Positions 7,269-13,683 of a stretch of DNA of 13,683 bases are shown here, one piece after another. Under the pieces are notes generated by a model. It was not told the origin of the DNA. It was given only the letters and a program-made list of their open reading frames with translations, and did no database searches. Both the position numbers and the translations under genes were made by a program. The DNA is from Kiritimatiellia bacterium (lineage in GTDB: Bacteria > Verrucomicrobiota > Kiritimatiellia > CAIQIC01 > Lenti-01). The stretch spans positions 1 to 13,683 of the forward strand of contig JAHDSS010000061.1 in the NCBI GenBank assembly GCA_018432565.1. Direction: 5' to 3'. Each line of letters opens with the position of its first letter. Position 1 is the stretch's first letter.

Positions 7269-7329
7269 ATTGCCGGTATTCGGTAAGGAGGAAAAGGAGC
7301 GCGGGAAAAAATCGGTTTTGTGAAAAAAT

Positions 7330-7345
7330 TGGCACGCATTCTGCA
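7330..7345 (+). promoter_or_regulatory. Sigma-54 (RpoN) -24/-12 type promoter of the ABC operon
   Basis: TTGGCACG is followed by CATT and CTGCA. This keeps the GG-N10-GC spacing (GG at 7331-7332, GC at 7343-7344) and departs from the consensus TGGCACG-N4-TTGC at one base. Transcription would start near 7356, about 55 bases before the ATG at 7411. Such promoters need an AAA+ activator bound upstream; no gene for one is in the window, but three palindromes lie 180-235 bp upstream. Confidence 0.65.
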
Positions 7346-7410
7346 AGCGCGGTTTTCATGTTCCATGGATGTGTGCGTGCAGCGAATCCGGAGATACAGG
7401 AAGAGGAGCC

Positions 7411-8364
7411 ATGATCAAAGTCGAGCATCTGGTCAAGCGGTTTGGCCTGCGGAAGGCCGTGGATGACATTTCGTTTGAAGTGGAGAAAGGGACGGTGCTG
7501 GGATTCCTGGGCCCGAACGGGGCGGGGAAGACCACGACGATCCGGATGATGGCGGGATATCTGCCGGCGACCTCGGGGCGGATCTGGGTGAACGGGATCG
7601 ACGTGAACGAGGATCCGGTCCGTGCGCAGCGCCAGATCGGCTATATGCCGGAGAATACGCCGCTGTACGACGAGATGACGGCGGGCGGGTTTCTGGAATT
7701 CGTGGCGGAGATCCGGGGCTTCCGGGGGGCGGAGCGGAGCCGCCGGGTGGACGAGGTGCTGGACTCGTGCATGCTGGGGTCGGTGCGGCATCAGCCGATT
7801 GAAACGCTGTCGAAGGGATACCGGAGGCGGACGTGCCTGGCGCAGACGCTGATTCACGATCCGCCGGTGCTGCTGCTGGACGAGCCGACGGAGGGGCTGG
7901 ATCCGAACCAGAAGCAGGTGGTGCGCGACATGATCGAGCGGATGGCGAAGGACAAGATCATCATGCTGTCCACGCACGTGCTCGAGGAGGTGGAGGCGGT
8001 GTGCTCGCGGGCGATGATCATCAGCGAGGGCCGGCTGAAAGCAGACGGCGCGCCGGCGGAACTGAAGAAGCGCAGCGCGAGCTACAACGTGCTGACGGTG
8101 GAGGTGCTCGCGCCGGCGGAGGAGGCGGCGAAGGTGTTCGGGGCGATCCCGGACGTGGAGCGGGTGGAGCCGGTGACGGAGGCCGGCGGCAAGCAGGTGC
8201 TGCGGTTGATTCCGAAGGACCGGCAGTCGCTGGCGGTGGGGGTGATCGAGGCGGCGGCGCGGCATAAATGGATGGTGGTGGGGATGCGGAGCGATTCGGG
8301 GCGGCTGGACGAGGTGTTCCGGCAGATCACCACGACGGACGATGTGATCCGGCGCAGCGCCTGA
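7411..8364 (+). CDS. ABC transporter ATP-binding protein, GldA-like
   Basis: 317 aa. It powers the membrane complex formed with the next genes by ATP hydrolysis at the inner face of the membrane. Visible motifs are Walker A GPNGAGKT (34-41), the signature LSKGY (133-137), Walker B VLLLDEP (153-159, Asp157 and catalytic Glu158) and the switch His189 in STHV. The LSKGYR form is common in the GldA/NatA-type exporter ATPases. A C-terminal region of about 100 residues follows the nucleotide-binding domain, as is usual in this group. The ATG at 7411 is preferred over an in-frame ATG at 7369: it follows GGAAGAGGAG and matches the family start (M-I-K-V-E-H-L-V-K-R-F). It is first in a four-gene operon behind a sigma-54-like promoter. 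The substrate is unknown. Confidence 0.93.
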   Translation: MIKVEHLVKRFGLRKAVDDISFEVEKGTVLGFLGPNGAGKTTTIRMMAGYLPATSGRIWVNGIDVNEDPVRAQRQIGYMPENTPLYDEMTAGGFLEFVAEIRGFRGAERSRRVDEVLDSCMLGSVRHQPIETLSKGYRRRTCLAQTLIHDPPVLLLDEPTEGLDPNQKQVVRDMIERMAKDKIIMLSTHVLEEVEAVCSRAMIISEGRLKADGAPAELKKRSASYNVLTVEVLAPAEEAAKVFGAIPDVERVEPVTEAGGKQVLRLIPKDRQSLAVGVIEAAARHKWMVVGMRSDSGRLDEVFRQITTTDDVIRRSA

Positions 8365-8387
8365 GGGCGGAGAAGGAAGGACGGACC

Positions 8388-9131
8388 ATGGAAGCGATAC
8401 GACACAGCGCGGCGGTGGCCAAACGGGAGTGGAAGGCGTACTTCCATTCGCCGGTGGCCTATATTTTCATCATCATTTTTCTGGCCCTGGCGGGGTTCTT
8501 CACGTTTTCGGTGGGGAGCTTCTACGAGGCGGGGCAGGCGGATCTGCGGGTCTTCTTTTTCTGGCATCCGTGGCTGTACCTGATTCTGGTGCCGGCGGTG
8601 GCGATGCGGTTGTGGGCGGAAGAGCGCCGGATGGGGACGATGGAACTGCTCTTCACGCTGTCGGTGACGCCGATGCAGGCGATTGCGGGGAAGATGGCGG
8701 CGGCGTGGGGGTTCCTGTGCCTGGCGCTGGCGCTGACGTTTCCGATTCCGCTGACGGCGGGCTGGCTGGGGAATCCGGACTGGGGGGTGGTGGCCAGCGG
8801 CTATCTGTCCAGCGCGCTGCTGGCGGGGGCCTATCTGGCGGTAGGACTGTTCACGTCCGCGCTGACGCGCAACCAGGTGATCAGTTTCGTGCTGGCGGTG
8901 GTGGGGGGGCTGTTCCTGATTCTGGCGGGGTATGAGCCGGTGACGACGCTGCTGTCGCAGTGGGCGCCGCGCTGGCTGGTGGACGGGGTGGCGGCGGCGG
9001 GTTTCATGACGCATTTCCAGGCGATGCAGCGGGGGGTGCTGGATCTGCGCAACTTTGTGTATTTCGCGAGCGTGATCGGCTTCATGCTGTTTTTGACGCA
9101 ACTGGTGCTGAACAACCGCTCGGGGCGCTGA
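8388..9131 (+). CDS. ABC transporter permease, GldF-like
   Basis: 247 aa with about six membrane helices (approximately 23-43, 57-76, 101-122, 137-158, 164-181 and 222-242). The sequence MRLWAEERRMGTMELLFTLSV (73-93) is the conserved cytoplasmic coupling stretch of the ABC-2 permeases of GldF type. The start has AAGGAAGG nine to ten bases upstream and lies 23 bp after the ATPase stop. It should form the pore of the complex, with the GldA-like ATPase at the cytoplasmic face and the GldG-like protein as partner. The gliding proteins are the best-known relatives, but this set is found in many non-gliding bacteria, so motility should not be assumed. Confidence 0.9.
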   Translation: MEAIRHSAAVAKREWKAYFHSPVAYIFIIIFLALAGFFTFSVGSFYEAGQADLRVFFFWHPWLYLILVPAVAMRLWAEERRMGTMELLFTLSVTPMQAIAGKMAAAWGFLCLALALTFPIPLTAGWLGNPDWGVVASGYLSSALLAGAYLAVGLFTSALTRNQVISFVLAVVGGLFLILAGYEPVTTLLSQWAPRWLVDGVAAAGFMTHFQAMQRGVLDLRNFVYFASVIGFMLFLTQLVLNNRSGR

Positions 9132-9166
9132 GCGGGGGGACGAACGGAATCCGGCGAGGTGAGGGA

Positions 9167-11053
9167 ATGAACAAGACGACAACGAAGGTGTTTTCGGGCG
9201 CGGCGGGCGCGGGACTGGTGCTGGCGATCGTGGTGGCGGTCAACGCGCTGCTGGCGAACGTGCGGGTGAGCAAGGATCTGACGGAGGAACAACTCTACAC
9301 GCTCTCGGAGGGAACCGCGGGGATGCTGCGGGATCTGGAGCGGCCGGTGACGCTGAAGTTCTATTTTTCGCGCAGTCATGCGCAACTGCCGGTGGCCCTG
9401 AAGAATTATGCGCAGCGCACGACGGATTTCCTGCGCGAGATTGAATCGCGCAGCGGAGGGAACCTGACGCTGGAGCTGCTGGATCCCCGTCCGGACACCG
9501 AGACGGAGGAGTGGGCGCAGCGGTACGGGCTGATGCCGCAGGCGGTCGGCGGCATCGGGGCGCCTCCGGATCTGTATCTGGGGCTGGTGGCGGTGAGCGG
9601 CACGCGGGAGGCGTCGATTCCGCTGCTGGCGCCGGCGCTGGAGCCGCAGATGGAATACCTGGTGGCGCGGCTGATCCAGGAGGTGACGCAGGAACGCCGC
9701 CCGCGGATCGGGGTCATGAGCGGGCTGCCGGTGCTGGGGACTCCGCGCTTCGGTCCGCCGCCGGTCCGGCCGGACTGGCTGTTCGTGTCGGAACTGAAGG
9801 CGCAATACGAGGTGGTGCCGGTGGCGATGGATGCCGCGGAGATTCCGGAGGACATCGATGCACTGATTCTGGCGCATCCGGCGGGAATCGGAGACGAGAC
9901 GCTGTTTGGCATCGATCAATATGTGCTGGGCGGCGGCCGTCTGATCGCGTTCGTGGATCCGTTGTGCCTGTCGCAGGAGGAATCCGGCGAGCCGGGGATG
10001 CCGGCGCTGTCGTCGGACCTCAACCGGCTGACCGGGGCCTGGGGGGTGCGGGTGGATGCCGGGCGGGTGGTGGCCGACCTGGCCGCGGCCACGCCGGTGA
10101 ACCTCGGGGAAGGCCGTTCGGAGCTGTTGCCCGCGTGGCTGACGCTGCGCGGCGAGCCGCACCTGAATCCGGACGAGCTGGCGACCGGGTCCCTGGGCAG
10201 CCTGATGCTGCCGTTTGCGGGCCGGATCGAGGGTACGCCGGTTGAAGGCCTGAAGATGGATGTGCTGGTTCATGCGTCGGACCAGGCGGTGACGCTGGCG
10301 AGGCACCAGGCGCAGAACCCGTTCAGCCAGAGCACCCGGGACGGCGTGGCGTCGGCGGGCGCGCCGCTGGCCGTGCGGCTGGCCGGGCGGTTCCCGACGG
10401 CGTTTCCGGATGGTCCGCCGAAGTCCGGCGGGGACGGCGATGAAGATGCCGCGGAAAGCGGGGAGGAGGGCGGCGCCGGGGACTGGCGCAAAGAGGCCGA
10501 GCGTGACGGCGTCGTGGTGCTCGTGGCCGACGCGGACATGCTGGCCGACCGGATGGCGGCGCAGACCGTGCATTTCTTCGGGCAGGTGTTTCATCAGCCC
10601 ATCAACGACAACCTGAACTTCACGATGAATCTGGCCGAGCAGCTCTCGGGCAATCCGGCGTTGATCGGATTGCGCAGCCGGGGGCAGTTCCACCGTCCGT
10701 TCGAGCGCGTGCTGGCGATGGAGCAGGCGGCGCAGGAACGCTGGCAGGAGGAGGAAGAGAAACTCCAGGCCAAGCTGACGGAGGCGCAGCAGCGGCTGAA
10801 CGAACTCCAGATGGCCAAGAGCGAAGATCAGCAACTGGTGCTGAGTCCCGCGCAACGGGCGGAGATTGAACGGTTCCGGCAGGACCGGTTCGAGACGCAG
10901 CGTCAGTTGACGGAGGTGCGCCGGAACCTGCGGCGGAGCATCGAGCGGCTGGGCCTGGTGCTGAAGGTGCTGAACATGGCGGCGGTGCCCGTGCTGGTGG
11001 CGGTGTTTGGATTGGTGCATGGCTGGAAGCGCCGGCAGCGCGCGGCGGCCTGA
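9167..11053 (+). CDS. GldG-like ABC transporter auxiliary protein
   Basis: 628 aa. One N-terminal helix (about 11-30) precedes a large periplasmic part: a conserved beginning (VSKDLTEEQLYTLSEGTAGMLRDLERPVTLKFYFSRS, 34-70) and the ABC-type auxiliary domain to about 300, with GQ-free RPRIGVMSGLPVLG (178-191) and VLGGGRLIAFVDP (253-265). A Gly/Asp/Glu-rich low-complexity insert at 415-440 splits the C-terminal half. A charged coiled coil (about 518-590) leads to a second helix (600-618) and a basic tail, so both ends are membrane-anchored. The ATG at 9167 follows GAGGTGAGGG and lies 35 bp after the permease stop. An upstream extension of the frame overlaps the permease and has no family similarity. 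Function outside gliding bacteria is unknown; it probably gates or couples the exporter. Confidence 0.88.
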   Translation: MNKTTTKVFSGAAGAGLVLAIVVAVNALLANVRVSKDLTEEQLYTLSEGTAGMLRDLERPVTLKFYFSRSHAQLPVALKNYAQRTTDFLREIESRSGGNLTLELLDPRPDTETEEWAQRYGLMPQAVGGIGAPPDLYLGLVAVSGTREASIPLLAPALEPQMEYLVARLIQEVTQERRPRIGVMSGLPVLGTPRFGPPPVRPDWLFVSELKAQYEVVPVAMDAAEIPEDIDALILAHPAGIGDETLFGIDQYVLGGGRLIAFVDPLCLSQEESGEPGMPALSSDLNRLTGAWGVRVDAGRVVADLAAATPVNLGEGRSELLPAWLTLRGEPHLNPDELATGSLGSLMLPFAGRIEGTPVEGLKMDVLVHASDQAVTLARHQAQNPFSQSTRDGVASAGAPLAVRLAGRFPTAFPDGPPKSGGDGDEDAAESGEEGGAGDWRKEAERDGVVVLVADADMLADRMAAQTVHFFGQVFHQPINDNLNFTMNLAEQLSGNPALIGLRSRGQFHRPFERVLAMEQAAQERWQEEEEKLQAKLTEAQQRLNELQMAKSEDQQLVLSPAQRAEIERFRQDRFETQRQLTEVRRNLRRSIERLGLVLKVLNMAAVPVLVAVFGLVHGWKRRQRAAA

Positions 11054-11072
11054 GAAAACGGGAGGCGAAATC

Positions 11073-12215
11073 ATGTCCAGGAAAACATTGACGATATTGG
11101 CGGGAATGCTGGCGGCCTTGCTGTGCGCGCTGTGGTGGAAGGGACGCGCGCCGGGGGGAGGGAGAGCGGACGTTCCCGAAAGCGCCGGAAGATTATTGGC
11201 GGGCATGGATTGGGAAAGCCTGCGGGCGGTTGTGCTGGAGGAGGCCGGGGACCGCATCCGCCTTGAACGGAAAGACGACGTGTGGCGTGTGGCCGAGCTC
11301 GACGGCTATCCGGCCGATTTCGAGCGGCTGCGCCGGCTGGTTCAGGCCCTCGACGAGTTGACGCCGGGGCCGGTGGTGGATTCCGGGGAGGGGGATCTGG
11401 CGGACTACGGGTTGACGGAGGACAGCGATCCGCGGCCGTCGGTTGTGACGCTGGAACATGCACAAGGCGTGACGGTGCTTCGGCTGGGGGCGCGCCGCCA
11501 GCCGCGGCGTCCGGAGGATCTGTGGGGGCCGCCGCCGGGGCGCTTTGCGCGCGTGGACGAGGGACCGGTGGTGCTGCTGGCGGAAGACCTGCCGCTGGTG
11601 CAGAGTAATCCGCAGACCTGGTGGGATCGCGGGCTGCTGGCGGTGGAGCCGGAAACGATCGAGCAGATCCGGGTGGAGGCCGGCGGGGAATCCTTTGCCA
11701 TCGAACGCACGGAGGATGGAGGCTTTGGCGTCGTGGATGGCGCAGAGACCGATTTCGCGGATGCATCGGGGGCGAAGCGGTTGTTCGGGGCGCTGCGGAA
11801 TCTGCGGGCGGACCGTCTGCTGACGGCCGAAGACTTGGATCAAGAACCGTGGCCGGAGGATCCGCGTCTGGTTGAAGCCCGGACGGCGGATGCGGTGTAC
11901 CGGGTCTGGCTGGGCGGGGCGCCGTCGGAGTCGCCGGAAAGCCGGATGGTTCGGATCGAAATGGAGGCGAACGCCGAGGCCCGTCCGGAGATCCGGACGC
12001 AGGCGGAGCGAACGGGACAACAAGCGGAAGGGCGCACCTTCGGGATTCCCGCCTATCTGGTGAATGCGCTGGAGATGGACCGGGGCGCCGTGATCCAGGT
12101 CCGGGAGCCTGAAGCGGTCGAGGACCATCCGGAGGCAGAAGACACCGAAGACGCCGCGGCACCGGAATCGGAGGCGGATCAGGACCGGGCGCGGATGGTG
12201 GAATCCAGCGAATAG
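11073..12215 (+). CDS. DUF4340-type protein, partner of the GldG-like transporter
   Basis: 380 aa. One N-terminal helix (about 5-22) anchors a soluble, probably periplasmic part. The features of the DUF4340 family are visible: an opening that compares a residual with a score (VVLEEAGDRIRLERKDDVWRVAELDGYPAD, 53-82), LADYGLTED (109-117), and a second similar unit at about 195-260 (EQIRVEAGGESFAIER). The C-terminus (345-380) is strongly acidic and probably disordered. The ATG has GGAGG seven bases upstream and lies 19 bp after the gldG-like stop, so the four genes form one operon. DUF4340 genes commonly follow gldG-like genes; the biochemical role is unknown. Its last 37 bases overlap the 3' end of the convergent minus-strand gene. 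Confidence 0.85.
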   Translation: MSRKTLTILAGMLAALLCALWWKGRAPGGGRADVPESAGRLLAGMDWESLRAVVLEEAGDRIRLERKDDVWRVAELDGYPADFERLRRLVQALDELTPGPVVDSGEGDLADYGLTEDSDPRPSVVTLEHAQGVTVLRLGARRQPRRPEDLWGPPPGRFARVDEGPVVLLAEDLPLVQSNPQTWWDRGLLAVEPETIEQIRVEAGGESFAIERTEDGGFGVVDGAETDFADASGAKRLFGALRNLRADRLLTAEDLDQEPWPEDPRLVEARTADAVYRVWLGGAPSESPESRMVRIEMEANAEARPEIRTQAERTGQQAEGRTFGIPAYLVNALEMDRGAVIQVREPEAVEDHPEAEDTEDAAAPESEADQDRARMVESSE

Positions 12216-12763
12216 AGGAGTTGCGCGAGGCGGCTGTTTCTCGGAGTCCGCGCCGGCATCTGCCGCAGCACGTCGCGCACGGCGGGGGGTGCCTGTTGCA
12301 CCAAAAGGCGGACTACGGCGTCGCCGATGGCGGAGTGTCCGAGGCCGTCGAGTTCGAGGGCCAGCGCGGCATAGGCGGCGGAGCCGACGATGTGCAGGGT
12401 TTGCTGAACATCCGCCAGGGGATGCGTATAGGCGCTGGCGGCGGCGTGGCCCGCCGCGCGGGCGGCGGCGGCGGCCGCGGGAGGGTCCGTCTCCCGCGCC
12501 GCGGCATGCGCTTGACAGGCCAGGGAGCGCAGCCGGGCGGCCCGTTTTCCCCCGGCGGCGAAGGCCCGGATGCCTTCGATCGCCGCACGGGGGCGCGGAT
12601 CCGAATTCGCGCAGCGCTTGAATACGGGCAGCGCCCGTTCCGCGCCATCCGCGGCCCAGCCCCCGATGGCGCGGAGCGAATCGAGGCTCAGGGGAAAATA
12701 CGGGGCATCGCGATTCTTCATGGCGTCCTTGCGGGGATGTTCGGGTTTCGGGCGCGGGGTCAT
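12179..12763 (-). CDS. Imm-5-like putative immunity protein
   Basis: 194 aa, rich in alanine and arginine, probably all-helical, with no signal or membrane helix, so cytoplasmic. It resembles the family annotated as putative immunity protein (Imm-5-like): SLDSLRAIGGWAADGAERALPVFKR (26-50), PRAAIEGIRAFAAGGKRAARLRSLACQAHAAARE (58-91) and AAARAAGHAAASAYTHPL (98-115). The match is from memory of the family pattern. The ATG at 12763 overlaps the stop of the antiporter gene as ATGA, which suggests translational coupling. An in-frame ATG at 12721 has AAGGA upstream and would give 180 aa starting closer to the conserved part. No toxin gene is visible, so an immunity role is unproven. Its 3' end overlaps the DUF4340 gene on the other strand. 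Confidence 0.7.
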   Translation of the reverse strand: MTPRPKPEHPRKDAMKNRDAPYFPLSLDSLRAIGGWAADGAERALPVFKRCANSDPRPRAAIEGIRAFAAGGKRAARLRSLACQAHAAARETDPPAAAAAARAAGHAAASAYTHPLADVQQTLHIVGSAAYAALALELDGLGHSAIGDAVVRLLVQQAPPAVRDVLRQMPARTPRNSRLAQLLYSLDSTIRARS

Positions 12764-13683
12764 GCCGCCGCAGGGGAGGGGGATTCGGATTTGGACAGGA
12801 TGGCCTGAAGCGCGGCAAACAGTTCGGGGGCATCTTTGGCTTCCGCGAGCCGGATGCGGTTGTCGGGCCGGGCCATCGCCCGGGCGATTTGCGAGAGGAT
12901 TTGCACATGGATGTCTTCGGCAACGGTCGAACTGGCCAGGAAAAAGACATGATGGACGGGTTCGGCGTCGGGGGCGTCCCAGTCAATGCCTTCGGAGGAA
13001 TGGGCATAGGCCAGAATGGGATTGCGGAGATTGTCGAACCGGACATGGGGGATGGCCACCCCGTGGCCGATGCCCGTGCCGAATTCCTTTTCGCGGTTGA
13101 GGGCGGAACGGGTAACCGGTTCGATGTCGGGCGTATCGGAGTGCTCGGCCACCTTGGCGGCAAGCAGGCGGATGGCATCGGCGCGGGAGGCGGTCGGCGG
13201 CAGCACCGGCAGGATGGCGGACTCCTCCAGAAACCGGACCGGCGAAACCTTGCGCCGCCGGGCGACGGCATGGGCCATCCAGGGGCCCATGACCACCGAG
13301 GAAAACACGGCGCTGAAGACGATGGCGACGAACACGGCGGGGGTGATCAGGCCGGCTTCCAGGGCGAGCAGGGCGACCACGATTTCCATCATGCCGCCGG
13401 GGGTGTGGGAGATGGAGATCAGATGCCGGTTCACGCGCGGCTGACGGGTCAGGTTGACACCCAGCCACGCGCCGAGATAGCGCCCGGCGATGCCGACGAC
13501 GCAGACCAGCAGGACCAGGCCGAAATGGAAGTGGGCGGCAAAATCGATTTTCAGTCCGATGGTGGCGAAGAACAGGGGAACGAACAGGGCATAGACCATC
13601 TGGTTGATGACCCGGCGGGTGTCTTCGGACAGGCTCTTGGCTTCGCCCGCGACAATGCCGGCCAGGAAGAAGCCGAACAGGGC
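12760..13683 (-). CDS. CPA2 cation:proton antiporter with fused PTS EIIA domain, 5' end cut by window
   Basis: 307 C-terminal residues are visible; the frame is open at the right edge, so the true start is outside. The first 140 residues are the end of a CPA2 (Na+/H+ or K+/H+) antiporter, with hydrophobic helices at about 29-46, 54-72, 97-111 and 112-135 and the family-like FFATIGLKIDF (38-48). A PTS EIIA domain of the fructose/nitrogen (PtsN) type follows at about 155-298. Its phosphorylated histidine is His213 in GVAIPH (codon 13045-13047), with the domain's usual preceding E-x-x-x-GTGIGHG segment. The fusion would let phosphoryl transfer from HPr-like proteins tune ion transport at the inner membrane. 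That control is inferred; no PTS gene is in the window. The gene ends in ATGA, shared with the start of the next gene. Confidence 0.88.
   Translation of the reverse strand, partial: ALFGFFLAGIVAGEAKSLSEDTRRVINQMVYALFVPLFFATIGLKIDFAAHFHFGLVLLVCVVGIAGRYLGAWLGVNLTRQPRVNRHLISISHTPGGMMEIVVALLALEAGLITPAVFVAIVFSAVFSSVVMGPWMAHAVARRRKVSPVRFLEESAILPVLPPTASRADAIRLLAAKVAEHSDTPDIEPVTRSALNREKEFGTGIGHGVAIPHVRFDNLRNPILAYAHSSEGIDWDAPDAEPVHHVFFLASSTVAEDIHVQILSQIARAMARPDNRIRLAEAKDAPELFAALQAILSKSESPSPAAA

Noticed and set aside
7123..7323. 66-codon open frame over the palindrome array
   Set aside because: The start lies inside a palindrome, there is no ribosome binding site, and the product is dominated by the G-rich tract.
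7320..7411. GTG-start reading frame (V-K-K-L-A-R-I) over the sigma-54-like motif
   Set aside because: The Shine-Dalgarno-like AAGGAGG is about 35 bp too far upstream, and the frame runs into the ABC ATPase gene out of frame.
4490..7414. 974-codon open frame on the plus strand opposite aconitase
   Set aside because: It is antisense to a gene with every aconitase motif; its product is a low-complexity Gly/Ala/Asp-rich chain with no recognisable domain. High G+C at third codon positions removes stops on the opposite strand.
7411..11053. Gliding motility genes gldA, gldF and gldG
   Set aside because: The similarity is real, but related sets are widespread in non-gliding bacteria and no other gld gene is here, so the symbols were not assigned.
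8831..11257. 808-codon open frame on the minus strand opposite the GldG-like gene
   Set aside because: The product is rich in Arg, His, Gln and Pro without domain similarity, while the plus strand carries a complete, recognisable operon with ribosome binding sites.
11193..13271. 692-codon open frame on the minus strand across DUF4340, the Imm-5-like gene and the antiporter
   Set aside because: It crosses three better supported genes in other frames and has a Pro/Arg/Ala-rich, domain-less product.

Overview
This is a high-GC bacterial window (roughly two-thirds G+C by eye) with eight genes, mostly well separated and flanked by informative regulatory DNA. The gene mix suggests a Gram-negative from the PVC area (Verrucomicrobiota, Kiritimatiellota or Lentisphaerota) or a similar environmental lineage: a CsgG-domain protein, an AcnA-type aconitase, a GldA/GldF/GldG plus DUF4340 transporter operon, a sigma-54-like promoter and an antiporter fused to a PTS EIIA domain. 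The phylum is an inference from gene content and style, not a sequence match. No tRNA, rRNA, insertion sequence, phage gene or CRISPR array is visible. The two edge genes are cut by the window.

Left part (1-4351, all genes on the minus strand). In transcription order there is a small regulator made of two winged-helix domains (3597-4151), then malonate decarboxylase alpha subunit MdcA (1873-3501), then a secreted or lipid-anchored CsgG-domain protein followed by four fibronectin type III domains, running off the left edge (1-1757). MdcA has none of its usual partners beside it. A hairpin at 1823-1854 probably ends the regulator-mdcA transcript. Upstream of the regulator is a very AT-rich patch with two near-identical 24-bp palindromes exactly 90 bp apart, the best candidate for this regulator's operator.

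Middle (4352-7410). A full-length aconitate hydratase (minus strand) is divergent from an ABC transporter operon (plus strand). The shared spacer of about 380 bp holds a sigma-70-like promoter for aconitase, three palindromes of the form TTTTCCA-N5-TGGAAAA spaced near whole helical turns, a G-quadruplex-like G-rich tract, and a good match to a sigma-54 (-24/-12) promoter facing the ABC operon.

Right part (7411-13683). The ABC operon encodes an ATPase, a six-helix permease, a GldG-like membrane-anchored auxiliary protein and a DUF4340 protein, probably one exporter-like complex of unknown substrate. It meets a convergent minus-strand pair: the C-terminal part of a CPA2 cation:proton antiporter with a fused PTS EIIA domain, whose stop overlaps the start of a small protein resembling the Imm-5-like putative immunity family. 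The 3' ends of the two convergent transcription units overlap by 37 bp.
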